Positions 21,447 to 35,974 of a stretch of DNA of 64,000 nt are shown piece after piece; within the stretch, counting starts at the first letter, position 1, and the number at the start of each line of letters is the position of its first letter. The translations under genes were made by a program, and so were the position numbers. A model generated the notes under the pieces. It was not told where the DNA came from, searched no databases, and saw only the letters and a program-made list of their open reading frames with translations. The stretch is from NCBI GenBank assembly GCA_024516035.1, contig CM044955.1, positions 40,650,006 to 40,714,005 of the forward strand, given 5' to 3'. The DNA comes from Bactericera cockerelli. Taxonomy: Eukaryota > Arthropoda > Insecta > Hemiptera > Triozidae.

Positions 21447-24400
21447 TAAAAAGAAATAAATACTTAAGTGGAGCTGAGCTTGGGTGGACTGGATAGTCAG
21501 GGTCGGCTGGCTGGTCGGGGAGGCTGGGTGGTCTGGGTGGGCTGGGTGGTCAAGGTTGGCTGCGTGGTTGGGGTGGGCTGGGTGGTCGGGGTGGACTAGG
21601 TGGTCGGGTGGGCTGTTTGGTCGGGATAGGCTCGGTGGGATGAGAAATGTAGTCTCTGTGGGTTACCAAATCACCTAAAAATTATTTCTGAAAAAAAAAC
21701 TAATAATACGACAACACAAAATCATGCACAAGAGAAAAATTATACACTACAACAAGCATAAATTACTATTTTGAAGAAAACACATAAAAGTATGCAACAT
21801 TGAAAGCATGCAAGAAAAGTAAAAAAAAAATGCAACATGCAAGAGCAAGCGAAATTACGCGATCTACCTAGTATTATCTCGTAATATCGCTTATAATATG
21901 GGTGTTAAAAAGAAATATATACTTAAGTGGAGCTGAGCTTGGGTGGACTGGGTGGTCAGGGTGGGCTGGGTGGTCGGGGCAGGCTGGGTGGTCAGGGTAG
22001 GCTGGGTGGTCAGGGTGGGCTGGGTGGTCGGGATGGGCTTAACAGTCTGGAAGGGTTACCATCACACCTAAAAAATAATTCTGAAACAAAAAACTAATAA
22101 TACGACAACACAATATCATGCACAAGAGAAAAATTATACACTACAACAAGTATAAATTAAAATTTCGAAGAAAACTCATAAAAGTATGCAACATTGAAAG
22201 CATGCAAGAAAAGTAAAAAAAAAATGCATCATGCAAAAGCAAGCGAAATTACGCGATGTAACTAGTATTTCCTCGTAATATCGCTTATAATATGGGTGTT
22301 AAAAAGAAATAAATACTTAATTGGAGCTGAGCTTGGGTGGGCTGGGTGGTCAGGGTGGGCTGGCTGGTCGGGGCAGGCTGGGTGGTCAGGGTAGGCTGGG
22401 TGGTCAGGGTAGGCTGGGTTGTCAGCGTGAGCTGGCTGGTCGGGGCAGGTTGGGTGGTCTGGGTGGTCGGGGTAGGCTGGGTGGACGGGGCAGGCTGGCT
22501 GGTCGGGGCAGGCTGGGTGGTCGGGGTAGGCTGGGTGGTCGGGGTAGGCTGCGTGGTTGGGGTAGGCTGCGTGGTCGGGGTAGGCTGGGTGGTCGGGGTA
22601 GGCTGGGTTGTCAGGGTGGGCTGGCTGGTCGGGGCAGGCTGCGTGGTCGGGGTGGAGTAGCTGGTCGGGTGGGCTGTTTGGTCGGGATAGGCTGGGTGGG
22701 ATGAGAAATGTAGTCTCTAAGGGTGACCGAATCACCTAAAAAATATTTCTGAAACAGAAAACCTAATAACACGACAATACAAAATCATACACAATCCTCT
22801 CATAAAACTACATTAAATACACATTATTTTGAAAAGAACACATAAAAGCATGCAACATTGAAAGCATGCAAGAAAAGTAAAAAAAAAAAATGCAACATGC
22901 AAAAGCAAGCGAAATTACGCGATGTAACTAGTATTATCTCGTAATATCGCTTATAATATGGGTGATAAAAATAAATAAATACTTAAGTGGAGCTGAGCTT
23001 GGGTGGACTGGGTGGTCGGGTGGGCTGGCTGATCAAGGAGGGCTGGGTGGTCAGGGTAGGCTGGGTGGTCAGGGTGGGCTGGGTGGTCGGGATGGGCTTA
23101 ATAGTCTGGGTGAGTTAGCATCACACCTAAAAATTAGTTCTGAAACAAAAAAACTAATAATACGAAAACACAAAAGCATGCACAAGAGAAAATGCATACA
23201 CTGCAACAAGTATAAATTAGAATTTCGAAGAAAACACATAAAAGTATGCAACATTGAATGCATACAAGAAATACAAAAAAAGGCAACATGCAAAGCAAGC
23301 GAAATTACGCGAGTAACTAGTATTATCTCGTAATATCGCTTATAATATGGGTGTTAAAAAGAAATAAATACTTAAGTGGAGCTGAGCTTGGGTGGGCTGG
23401 GTGGTCAGGGTGGGCTGGCTGGTCGGGGCAGGCTGGTGGTCGGGGTAGGCTCGTGGTGGGGTAGGCTGCTGTGCGTGGTCGGGGTAGGCTGGGTGGTCGG
23501 GTAGGCTGGGTTGTAGGGTGGGCTGGCTGGTCGGGGGCAGGCTGGGTGGTCGGGGTGGAGTAGCAGGTCGGGTGGGCTGTTTGTGTCGGGATATGGCATG
23601 GGTGGGATGAGAAATGTAGTCTCTAAGGGTGACCGAATCACCTAAAAAATATTTCTGAAACAGAAAACCTAATAACACGACAATACAAAATCATACACAA
23701 TCCTCTCACACAACTACATTAAATACACATTATTTTGAAAAGAACACATAAAAGCATGCAACATTGAAAGCATGCAGAAAATGTAAAAAAAAAAAAATGC
23801 AACATGCAAAAGCAAGCGAAATTACGCGATGTAACTAGTATTATCTCGTAATATCGCTTATAATATGGGTGATAAAAATAAATAAATACTTAAGTGGAGC
23901 TGAGCTTGGGTGGACTGGGTGGTCGGGTGGGCTGGCTGTCAAGGAGGGCTGGTGGTCAGGGTAGGCTGGTGTCAGGGTGGCTGGGTCGGCGATGGGCTAG
24001 TGGTCTGGGTGGTAGCTCGGGCTCGAATAGCTAATTAGTCTGATAGACAACATAAAAATATCTGAACAAAACAAAACATCACATAAAAACAACTAACAAT
24101 AATTAAATTCGAAGAAACCATAAAAGTATGCAACATTGAAATGCATACAAGAAAAGATACATAAAAAGTTAGACATGAACTAGTATTACTCGTAATATCG
24201 CTTATAATATGGGTGTTAAAAAGAAATAAATACTAAGTGGAGCTGAGCTTTGGGTGTTGGCTGGTGGTAGGATATGGCGGTGGTGTGGAGCAGGTGCTGG
24301 TGGCTGGGTTGGGTGCGTGGTTGGGGTAGGCTGGTGGCGTCTGGTGCGGGGGTAGGCTGGTGGTCGGGTGGTAGGCTGGTGGGTGGTCGGGGTGGGCTGG

Positions 24401-27400
24401 TGGTCGGGGGGCTGGTGTCGGGGCTGGTCGGGTGGCTAGTGGGTGCGGGTGGTGCTGTGTGGTCGGGATAGGCTGGGTGGGATGAGAAATGTAGTCTCTA
24501 AGGGTGACCGAATCACCTAAAAAATATTTCTGAAACAGATAAACTAATAACACGACAATACAAAATCATACACAATCCTCTCACACAACTACATTAAATA
24601 CACATTATTTGAAAAGAACACATAAAAGCATGCAACATTGAAAGCATGCAAGAAATGTAAAAAAAAAATGCAACATGCAAAAGCAAGCGAAATTACGCGA
24701 TGTAACTAGTGTTATCTCGTAATATCGCTTATAATATGGGTGATAAAAATAAATAAATACTTAAGTGGAGCTGAGCTTGGGTGGACTGGGTGTCGGGTGG
24801 GCTGGCTGGTCAAGGAGGGCTGGGTGGTCAGGGTAGGCTGGGTGGTCAGGGTGGGCTGGGTGGTCGGGTGGCTGGGTTGTCAGGGCTGGATGGTCGGGAG
24901 GCTGGGTGGTCTGGGTGGATAGCTGGTCGGGTAGGCTGTGTCGGAAGCTGGGTGGAGAAAATGTAGCTCTGGGAGAATCAAAAAAATAATTGAAACAAAA
25001 ACAATAACACACAAAAAAAATCATACCACTCCAACAAGTAATAAATTAAATTTGTAAAGAAACATAAAAGTATGCAACATTGAATGCATCAAGAAATAAA
25101 AAAAAAAATCAACACAAAGCAAGCGAAATACGCGTGTAAGTATTATCTCGTAATATCGCTTATAATATGGGTGTTAAAAAGAAATAATACTTAAGTGGAG
25201 CTGAGCTTGGGTGGCTGGGTGGTTGGGTGGGCTGGTGTCGGAGGAGGCTGGCTGGTCAAGGTGGGTGGGGGTAGGGTGGGCTGGTGGTCAGGGCAGGCTG
25301 GGTTGTCGGGGGGGGGTAGGCTGGGTGGTCGGGTCTGTGTCGGGGGCTGGTTGGTCGGGTAGGCTGGGTGGTAGGTAGTCTAGGTGGATTATTGGTCCAC
25401 GGTAAATTCCATTTCCCCCGGGTCTGGTGGTGTAAGGAAAAGCAGCGAATTGGATGTCAGGGTAAGCTGGGTGTCTAGGGCGACTGGGACTGGGTGGGGC
25501 TGGCTGGTAGGAGGCTGGGTGGTCGGGTAGGCTGGGTGGGTGCTGGTTGTCGGGTAGGCTGGGTGTCTGGGTGGCTGGGTGGTCGGGCAGGCTGGGTGGT
25601 CGGGTAAGGCTGGGTGGTCGGGATAGGCTGGGTGGGATGAGAAATGTAGTCTCTAGGGTGACCATCCCTAAATTTCAACAAAACTAAAAATAATACTTCT
25701 AAAAACCCCACACAAACTAATAACTAGAAAACACTAAACATGCACATGAAACATGAAAAGTAAAAAACAACATGCAAACAAGCAATTAGGATTGTAACAG
25801 TATACTCGTAAAAGCTATAACATGGAGATAAAAATAAATAAAACAAAGTGGACTGAGCTTGGTGGATGTGGTTGGTCGGCTTTAAGGAGGGTGTAAAGTA
25901 GTATGCAGGCTAGCTGGGTGGTCGGGGTGGTGGGTGGTCGGGTGGTCGGGCAGGCTGGTGGTGGGTGGCTGGGTGGTCTGGTGTCGGGCTGGTGGTGGGG
26001 TAGGCTGGGTGGTCAGGGCAGGCTGGGTGGTCGGGTAGGCTGGGTGGTCTGGGTGGTCGGGGCAGGCTGGGTGGTCGGGGTAGGCTGGGTGGTCGGGCAG
26101 GCTGGGTGGGCTGGCTGGTAGGGAGGCTGGTGGTCGGGGTAGGCTGGGTGGTCTGGGTTGTCGGGGTAGGCTGGGTAGGCTGGGTGGGCTGGTGGTCGGG
26201 GCAGGCTGGGTGGTCGGGGTAGGCTGGGTGGTCGGGATAGGCTGGGTGGGATGAGAAATGTAGTCTCTGTGGGTTACCAAATCACCTTGAAATTATTTCT
26301 GAAACAGAAAAACTAATAACACGACAATACAAAATCGTACACAATCCTCTCACACAACTACATTAAATAAACATTATTTTGAAAAGAACACATAAAAACA
26401 TGCAACATTGAAAGCATGCAAGAAAAGTAAAAAAAAAATGCAACATGCAAGAGCAAGCGAAATTACGCGATGTAACTAGTATTATCTCGTAATATCGCTT
26501 ATAATATGGGTGATAAAAATAAATAAATACTTAAGTGGAGCTGAGCTTGGGTGGACTGGGTGGTCGGGTGGGCTGGCTGGTCAAGGAGGGCTGGGTGGTC
26601 AGGGCAGGCTGGGTGGTCGGGGTAGGCTGGGTGGTCTGGGTGGTCGGGGCAGGCTGGGTGGTCGGGGTAGGCTGGGTGGTCTGGGTGGTCGGGGTAGGCT
26701 GGGTGGTCGGGGTAGGCTGGGTGGTCGGGGCAGGCTGGGTGGGCTGGCTGGTAGGGAGGCTGGGTGGTCGGGGTAGGCTGGGTGGTCTGGGTGGTCGGGG
26801 TAGGCTGGGTGGGCTGGGTGGTCGGGGCAGGCTGGGTGGTCGGGGTAGGCTGGGTGGTCGGGATAGGCTGGGTGGGATGAGAAATGTAGTCTCTGTGGGT
26901 TACCAAATCACCTAAAAATTATTTCTGAAACAGAAAAACTAATAACACGACAATACAAAATCATACACAATCCTCTCACACAACTACATTAAATACAAAT
27001 TATTTTGAAAAGAACACATAAAAATATGCAACATTGAAAGCATGCAAGAAAAGTAAAAAAAAAAATGCAACATGCAAGAGCAAGCGAAATTACGCGATGT
27101 AACTAGTATTATCTCGTAATATCGCTTATAATATGGGTGATAAAAATAAATAAATACTTAAGTGGAGCTGAGCTTGGGTGGACTGGGTGGTCGGGTGGGC
27201 TGGCTGGTCAAGGAGGGCTGGGTGGTCAGGGTAGGCTGGATGGTCAGGGTTGGCTGGGTGGACGGGATGGGCTTAACAGTCTGGGTGGGTTACCATCACA
27301 CCTAAAAAATAATTCTGAAACGAGAAACTAATAATACTACAACACAAAATCATGCACAAGAGAAAAATTATACACTACAACAAGTATAAATTAGAATTTC

Positions 27401-30211
27401 GAAGAAAACACATAAAAGTATGCAACATTGAATGCATGCAAGAAATATAAAAAAAAGGCAACATGCAAAAGCAAGCGAAATTACGCGATGTAACTAGTAT
27501 TATCTCGTAATATCGCTTATAATATGGGTGTTAAAAAGAAATAAATACTTAAGTGGAGCTGAGCTTTGGTGGGCTGGGTGGTCAGGGTGTGCTGGCTGGT
27601 CGGGGCAGGCTGGGTGGTCAGGGTAGGCTGGGTGGTCAGGGTAGGCTGGGTTGTCAGCATGGGCTGGCTGGTCGGGGCAGGTTGGGTGGTCGGGGTAGGC
27701 TGGGTGGTCTGGGTGGTCGGGGCAGGCTGGCTGGTCGGGGCAGGAAGGGTGGTCGGGGTAGGCTGGGTGGTCGGGGCAGGCTGGCTGGCCGGGGTAGGCT
27801 GCGTGGTTGGGGTAGGCTGCGTGGTTGGGGTAGGCTGCGTGGTCGGGGTAGGCTGGGTGTTCGGGGTAGGCTGGGTTGTCAGGGTGGGCTGGCTGGTCGG
27901 GGCAGGCTGGGTGGTCAGGGTGGACTAGCTGGTCGGGTGGGCTGTTTGGTCGGGATAGGCTGGGTGGGATGAGAAATGTAGTCTCTAAGGGTGACCGAAT
28001 CACCTAAAAAATATTTCTGAAACAGAAAAACTAATAACACGACAATACAAAATCATACACAATCCTTTCACACAACTACATTAAATACACATTATTTTGA
28101 AAAGAACACATAAAAGCATGCAACATTGAAAGCATGCAAGAAATGTAAAAAAAAAAAATGCAACATGCAAAAGCAAGCGAAATTACGCGATGTAACTAGT
28201 ATTATCTCGTAATATCGCTTATAATATGGGTGTTAAAAAGAAATATATACTTAAGTGGAGCTGAGCTTGGGTGGACTGGGTGGTCGGGTGGGCTGGGTGG
28301 TTAAGGAGGGCTGGCTGGTCAAGGTGGGCTGGGTGGTCAGGGTGGGCTGGGTGGTCAGGGCAGGCTGGGTGGTCGGGGTAGGCTGGGTGGTCTGGGTGGT
28401 CGGGGCAGGCTGGGTGGTCGGGGTAGACTGGGTGGTCGGGGCAGGCTGGGTGGGCTGGCTGGTAGGGAGGCTGGGTGGTCGGGGTACTGGGTGGTCGGCA
28501 CAGGCTGGGTGGGCTGGCTGGTCGGGGCAGGCTGGGTGTTCGGGGCAGGCTGGGTGGTCTGGGTGTGCTGGCTGGTCGGGGTAGGCTGGGTGGTCGGGAC
28601 AGGCTGTGTGGTCTGGGTGGGCTGGCTGGTCGGGGCAGGCTGGGTGGTCGGGGTAGGCTGGGTGGTCGGGGCAGGCTGGGTGGTCTGGGTGGTCGGGGTA
28701 GGCTGGGTTGTCAGGGTGGGCTGGCTGGTCGGGTGGGCTGTTCGGTCGGGATAGGCTGGGTGTGATGAGAAATGTAGTCTTTGTGGGTTACCAAAACACC
28801 TAAAAATTATTTCTGAAACAGAAAAACTAATAACACGACAATACAAAATCATACAAAAGAGGAAAACCACACACTTCAATACAAATTAATTTGAAAAGAA
28901 CACATAAGAGCATGCAACATGCAAAAAAAAAAAAAAAAAAAAAAGCGATAATACGCGACGTAACTAGTATAGTCTCGTACTGTCGCTTATAAAATGGGTG
29001 TTGGGTTGTAGTGTTAGGCTACAACCCAACACCCTCGGCCTCCTCCTCCCCTACAGCCGTACCTTACCTCACCATTACAGAGATCTTTTATGAACACAAT
29101 AATATACATAAAAAAATGCATGCTAGTTTTAAAAAAATACTCAAGTCAGCTTGGGCGGGATGGTCGGAGTGGGCTCGTTGGCCAGGTTGGCTGGGTGGAC
29201 ATCTGGGTGGGCGGGTAGGCCGGGTGGTCGGATTAGGCTGTCTGGTCCGGGGAGGCTAATTGGTTTGGGTTGGCTCGATGGTCAAAGTTGGTTGGGTTTC
29301 CGGCTAGGACTAGCTGGTGGGGTGGGCTGGGTGGTTGGTGTAGGCTGGCTGGTCGGCGTAGGCTGGGTGGTCGGGATGGGCTTTGTGGTCGGGATGGGCT
29401 TAATAGTCTGGGTGAGTTAGCATCACACCTAAAAATTAGTTCTGAAACAAAAAAACTAATAATACGAAAACACAAAAGCATGCACAAGAGAAAATGCATA
29501 CACTGCAACAAGTATAAATTACAATTTTGAAGGAAACACCTAATAGCATGAAACATTAAATTAAGCAAGAAAAGTAAAAAAAAAAAAAAATGCAACAAAC
29601 AAAAGCAAGCGAAATTACGCGATGTAGGTAATTAGTATTATCTCGTAATACCGATTGTAAAATGGGTGTTAAAAATAAAAATATTATATGGAGTTGAGTT
29701 TGGGTGGTCTGAGTGAGCTGGACTAACTAAGTGGTCTGGTGGGCTGGGTGGTCAGGGTGGGCTCGCTGGTCGGGGTAGGCAGGGTGGTTGGGGTATGCTG
29801 GGTGGTTGTGGTAGGCTAGGCTCGTCGGGGTGGTTGTGGTAGGCTAGGCTCGTCGGGGTGGTTGTGGTAGGCTAGGCTCGTCGGGGTGGGTTGGGTGGTT
29901 GTGGTGGATTGGATGGTCGGGCTGATCTATTTGTCGGGGTAGGCTGGGTGGGATGAGCAACGTAGTCTCTGTGGGTCACCATATCACCTAAAAAATATTT
30001 CTGAAACAGAAAAACTAATAACACGACAGTACAAAATCATTCACAAGAGGAAAACCACACATTACATTAAATACAAATTACTTTTAAAAGAACACATAAA
30101 AGCATGCAACATTGAAAGCATGCAAGAAAATAATGTAAAGTACAAAATGCAAAAAAAAAAAAAAAAAAAAAAAAAAAGAAAAGCGATAATACGCGATGTA
30201 CCTAACTAGTA
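21447..30211 (+). repeat. Higher-order array of G-rich minisatellite modules, section 2
   Basis: Same module architecture as section 1. Palindromes recur roughly every 390-1000 bp (for example near 22262, 22927, 26478, 27103, 27495, 28197, 28964, 29625, 30207); the spacing follows the number of 18-bp units between them. A hairpin unit lies at about 28996-29034. The 28.96-31.09 kb part closely repeats 19.14-21.39 kb. Between about 23400 and 25870 spacer and minisatellite are eroded by small deletions. No gene is supported. Confidence 0.9.
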
Positions 30212-31099
30212 TAGTCTCGTACTGTCGCTTTTAAAATGGGTGTTGGGTTGTAGTGTTAGGCTACAACCCAACACCCTCGGCCTCCTCCTCCCCTACAGCC
30301 GAACCTTTCCTCAACATAAGAAAGATCTTACAAGTGGTATCCTGTACAATATGTACCCCTGTCTTAAAATGAAGGGTTGCATATTATAAGGCCTAATCCA
30401 CTTCTAAAATAACTAATTTACTAATATAAGAAAAGAACTCGTTTCCAGGCCACCCAAGAGTAGAGTTCCAGCCCGTTTTTCTACCTTCCTAAGTGGTATC
30501 CCCAACAATATGAATATCTACTTGGAAAAGAAGAATTCATATTGCAAGGCCTAATCCACTTCGTAACAAACTATTTCTTATATAAAAAAAAAACTTGTGG
30601 GCCAACAAGTAAAAAAAAAATTACAGCTCAGAGCGGTCGAGGTGGGTAGGGTGGTCAGGGTAATTAGGGTAGTCGAGGTGGTCAGGATAGTCAAGGTGAT
30701 CGAGGTCGTTAGGGTGGTCGAGGTGGTCAGGATGTCATTGTGGTCGAGGTCATTATGGTGTTCGAGGTGGTCAGGATAGTCAGGGTGGTTAAGGTGGTCG
30801 AGGTCATTAGGGTGTTCGAGGTGGTCAGGATAGTCAGGGTGGTCAAGATGGTCGAGGTCATTAGGGTGGTCGAGGTAGTCAGGATAGTCAGGGTGGTCAA
30901 GGTGGTCGAGGTCATTAGGGTGTTCGAGGTGGTCAGCATAGTCAGGGTGGTCAAGGTGGTCGAGGTCATTAGGGTGTTCGAGGTGGTCAGGATAGTCAGG
31001 GTGGTCAAGATGGTCGAGGTTATAAGGGTGTTCAGGGTTGTCAAGGTAGTCAGAGGGGTCAAGGTGGTCGAGGTCATTAGGGTGGAAACCCCACCCTTA
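30212..31099 (+). repeat. Conserved array block and 9-bp minisatellite, copy 3
   Basis: The hairpin is at 30238-30276. The block follows with AAGTGGTATCC/CCTAATCCACTT repeats and a slightly damaged ACTTGTGG-GCCAACAAGT palindrome near 30592-30610. The 9-bp minisatellite spans about 30630-31080. No satellite monomer follows: the sequence passes from CCCCACCCTTAGATACTAATA straight into spacer. Confidence 0.85.
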
Positions 31100-34000
31100 G
31101 ATACTAATAACACGACAATACAAAATCATAAACAATCCTCTCACACAACTACATTAAATACAAATTATTTTGAAAAGAACACATAAAAACATGCAACATT
31201 GAAAGCATGCAAGAAAAGTAAAAAAAAATGCAACATGCAAAAGCAAGCGAAATTACGCGATGTAACTAGTATTATCTCGTAATATCGCTTATAATATGGG
31301 TGTTAAAAAGAAATAAATACTTAAGTGGAGCTGAGCTTGGGTGGGCTGGCTGGTCAAGGAGGGCTGGGTGGTCAGGGTGGGCTGGGTGGTCAGGGTGGGC
31401 TGGGTGGTCAGGGTGGGCTGGCTGGTCGGGGCAGGCTGGGTGGTCGGGGCAGGCTGGGTGGTCGGGGAAGCTGGGTGGACTGGGTGGGCTGGGTGGTCAG
31501 GGTGGGCTGGCTGGTCGGGGCAGGCTGGGTGGTCGGGGCAGGCTGGGTGGTCGGGGAAGCTGGGTGGTCAGGGTGGGCTGGCTGGTCGGGGAGGCTGGGT
31601 GGTCTGGGTGGGCTGGGTGGTCAAGGGTGGCTGCGTGGTTGGGGTAGGCTCGGCGGTCCGGTTGGGCTGGGTGGTCGGGGTGGGCTGGGTGGTCGGGGTG
31701 GACTAGGTGGTCGGGTGGGCTGTTTGGTCGGGATAGGCTGGGTGGGATGAGAAATGTAGTCTTTGTGGGTTACCAAATCACCTAAAAATTATTTCTGAAC
31801 CAGAAAAATAATAACACGACAATACAAAATCATACACAATCCTCTGACACAACTACATTAAATACAAATTATTTTGAAAAAAACACATAAAAGCATGCCA
31901 CATTGAAAGCGTGCAAGAAATGTAAAAAATGCAACAAAATCATGCACAAGAGAAAAATTATACACTACAACAAATTTAAATTACTATTTTGAAGAAAAAA
32001 CATAAAAGCATGCAACATTGAAAGCATGCAAGAAAAGTAAAAAAAAATGCAACATGCAAAAGCAAGCGAAATTACGCGATGTAACTAGTATTATCTTGTA
32101 ATATCGCTTATAATATGGTTGTTAAAGAAATAAATACTTAAGTGGAGCTGAGCTTGGGTGGGCTGGGTGGTCAAGGAGGGCTGGGTGGTCGGTGTGGGCT
32201 GGGTGGTCAGGGTGGGCTGGCTGGTCAGGGTGGGCTGGCTGGTCAGGGTGGGCTGGCTGGTCAGGGTGGGCTGGCTGGTCGGGGCAGGCTGGGTGGTCTG
32301 GGTGGTCGGGGTAGGCTGGATGGTCGGGGCAGGCTGGGTGGTCGGGGTGGACTAGCTGGTCGGGTGGGCTGTTTGGTCGGGATAGGCTGGGTGGGATGAG
32401 AAATGTAGTCTCTAAGGGTGACCGAATCACCTAAAAAATATTTCTGAAACAGAAAAACTAATAACACGACAATACAAAATCATACACATTCCTCTCACAC
32501 AACTACATTAAATACACATTATTTTGAAAAGAACACATAAAAGCATGCAACATTGAAAGCATGCAAGAAATGTAAAAAAAAAAATGCAACATGCAAAAGC
32601 AAGCGAAATTACGCGATGTAACTAGTATTATCTCGTAATATCGCTTATAATATGGTTGTTAAAGAAATAAATACTTAAGTGGAGCTGAGCTTGGGTGGGC
32701 TGGGTGGTCAAGGAGGGCTGGGTGGTTGGGGTGGGCTGGGTGGTCAGGGTGGGCTGGCTGGTCAGGGTGGGCTGGCTGGTCAGGGTGGGCTGGCTGGTCG
32801 GGGCAGGCTGGGTGGTCTGGGTGGTCGGGGTAGGCTGGATGGTCGGGGCAGGCTGGGTGGTCGGGGTGGACTAGCTGGTCGGGTGGGCTGTTTGGTCGGG
32901 ATAGGCTGGGTGGGATGAGAAATGTAGTCTTTGTGGGTTACCAAATCACCTAAAAATTATTTCTGAAACAGAAAAACTAATAACACGACCATACAAAATC
33001 ATACACAAGAGGAAAACCACAAAATACATTAACTACAAATTCTTTATAAAGAAAATAAATAAATAAATACTTAAGTGGAGCTGAGCTTGGGTGGACTGGG
33101 TGGTCAGGTTGGGCTGGCTGGTCAGGGTGGGCTGGGTGGTCGGGTGAGCTGTTTGGTCGGGATAGGCTGGGTGGGATGAGAAATGTAGTCTTTGTGGGTT
33201 ACCAAATCACCTAAATTTCTGGAACAGAAAAACTAATAACACGACAATACAAAATCATACACAAGAGGAAAACCACACACTACATTAAATACAAATTATT
33301 TTGAAAAGAACACATAAAAGCATGCAACATTCAAAGCATGCAAGAAATGTAAATTACAAAATGCAAAAAAAAAAAAAAAAAAAGAAAAGCGATAATACGC
33401 GACGTAACTAGTATAGTCTCGTACTGTCGCTTATAAAATGGGTGTTGGGTTGTAGTGTTAGGCTACAACCCAACACCCTCGGCCTCCTCCTCCCCTACAG
33501 CCGTACCTTACCTCACCATTACAGAGATCTTATACGAACACAAATATACAGAAAAAATGCATGCTAGTTTTAAAAAATACTCAAGTCGGGGTGGGCTGGC
33601 TGGTCGGGGTAGGCTGGGTGGTCGGGGTAGGCTGGCTGGTCGGGGCAGGCTGGGTGGTCGGGGTAGGCTGGGTGGTCGGGGTAGGCTGGCTGGTCGGGGT
33701 AGGCTGGGTGGTCGGGGTAGGCTGGGTGGTCGGGTAGGCTGGCTGGTTGGGGCAGGCTGGGTGGTCGGGGTAGGCTGGGTGGTCGGGATGGGCTTAATAG
33801 TCTGGCCGGGTTACCATCACACCTAAAAAATAGTTCTGAAACAAAAAACTAATAATACGACAACACAAAATCATGCACAAGAGAAAAATTATACACTACA
33901 ACAAGTATAAATTAAATTTTTTGAAGAAAACACATAGAAGTATGCAACATTGAAAGCATGCAAGAAAAGTAAAAAAAATGCAACATGCAAAAGCAAGCGA

Positions 34001-35974
34001 AATTACGCGATGTAACTAGTATTATCTCGTAATATCGCTTATAATATGGGTGTTAAAAGAAATAAATACTTAAGTGGAGCTGAGCTTGGGTGGGCTGGGT
34101 GGTCAAGGAGGGCTGGGTGGTCGGGATGGGCTGGGTGGTCAGGGTGGGCTGGCTGGTCAGGGTGGGCTGGCTGGTCAGGGTGGGCTGGCTGGTCGGGGCA
34201 GGCTGGGTGGTCTGGGTGGTCGGGGTAGGCTGGATGGTCGGGGCAGGCTGGGTGGTCTGGGTTGTCTGGGTGGTTGGGGCAGGCTGGGTGGTCGGGGTGT
34301 GACTAGCTGGTCGGGTGGGCTGTTTGGTCGGGATAGGCTGGGTGGTCGGGGTTGTCTGGGTGGTTGGGGCAGGCTGGGTGGTCGGGTTTGTCTGGGTGGT
34401 TGGGGCAGGCTGGGTGGTCGGGGTGGACTAGCTGGTCGGGTGGGCTGTTTGGTCGGGATAGGCTGGGTGGGATGAGAAATGTAGTCTTTGTGGGTTACCA
34501 AATCACCTAAAAATTATTTCTGAAACAGAAAAACTAATAACACGACCATACAAAATCATACACAAGAGGAAAACCACAAAATACATTAACTACAAATTCT
34601 TTATAAAGAAAATAAATAAATAAATACTTAAGTGGAGCTGAGCTTGGGTGGACTGGGTGGTCAGGTTGGGCTGGCTGGTCAGGGTGGGCTGGGTGGTCGG
34701 GTGAGCTGTTTGGTCGGGATAGGCTGGGTGGGATGAGAAATGTAGTCTTTGTGGGTTACCAAATCACCTAAATTTCTGGAACAGAAAAACTAATAACACG
34801 ACAATACAAAATCATACACAAGAGGAAAACCACACACTACATTAAATACAAATTATTTTGAAAAGAACACATAAAAGCATGCAACATTCAAAGCATGCAA
34901 GAAATGTAAATTACAAAATGCAAAAAAAAGAAAAAAAAAGAAAAGCGATAATACGCGACGTAACTAGTATAGTCTCGTACTGTCGCTTATAAAATGGGTG
35001 TTGGGTTGTAGTGTTAGGCTACAACCCAACACCCTCGGCCTCCTCCTCCCCTACAGCCGTACCTTACCTCACCATTACAGAGATCTTATACGAACACAAA
35101 TATACAGAAAAAATGCATGCTAGTTTTAAAAAATACTCAAGTCGGGGTGGGCTGGCTGGTCGGGGTAGGCTGGGTGGTCGGGGTAGGCTGGGTTGTCAGG
35201 GTGGGCTGGCTGGTCGGGGCAGGCTGGGTGGTCATGGTGGGCTGGCTGGTCGGGGTAAGCTGGGTGGTCGGGGCAGGCTGGGTGGTCGGGGTAGGCTGGG
35301 TTGTCAGGGTGGGCTGGGTGGTCGGGGTAGGCTGCGTGGTCAGGGTTTTCGGGGTAGGCTGGGTGGGCTGTCTGGTCGGGGCAGGCTGGGTGGTCGGGGT
35401 AGGCTGGCTGGTCGGGGTGGGCTGGCTGGTCGGGGTAGGCTGGATGGTCGGGGCAGGCTGGGTTGTCAGGGTGGGCTGGGTGGTCGGGGCAGGCTGGGTG
35501 GTCAGGTCGGGCTGGCTGGTCGGGGCAGGCTGGGTGGTCTGGGTGGTCGGGGCAGGCGGGATAGGCTGGGTGGTCGGGGTGGGCTGGCTGGTCGGGGTGG
35601 GCTGGGTGTGATTAGAAATGTAGTCTTTGTGGGTTACCAAATCACCTAAAAATTATTTCTGAAACAGAAAAACTATTAACACGACAATACAAAATCATAC
35701 ACAAGAGGAAAACCACACACTACATTAAATACAAATTATTTTGAATTGTGGGTTACCAAATAACCTCAAAATTATTTCTGAAACAGAAAAACTAATAAAA
35801 CGACAGTACAAAATCATACACAAGAGGAAAACCACACACTACATCAAATACAAATTATTTGGATAAGAACATATAAAAGCATGCAACATTAAAAGCATGC
35901 AAGAAATGTAAAGTACAAAATGCAACAAAAAAGAAAAGAAAAAAGAAAAGCGATAATACGCGATGTAACTAGTA
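31100..35974 (+). repeat. Higher-order array of G-rich minisatellite modules, section 3
   Basis: Module architecture as before. Hairpin units lie near 33448 and 35000, each followed by the conserved CCTCCTCCTCCCCTACAGCC and by GCATGCTAGTTTTAAAAAAT. The stretch up to about 35130 is repeated at about 40860-44860. The array is interrupted at 35974/35975, in the middle of a 44-bp palindrome, by the 3,989-bp insertion. Confidence 0.9.

Noticed and set aside
35011..35649. Open frame with a constant leader (NPTPSASSSPT...) followed by RG-rich repeats, seen in several modules
   Set aside because: The leader is the hairpin and flanking non-coding text; its first codon is GTG or TTG. Module copies break the frame freely. 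It is not an RGG protein gene.
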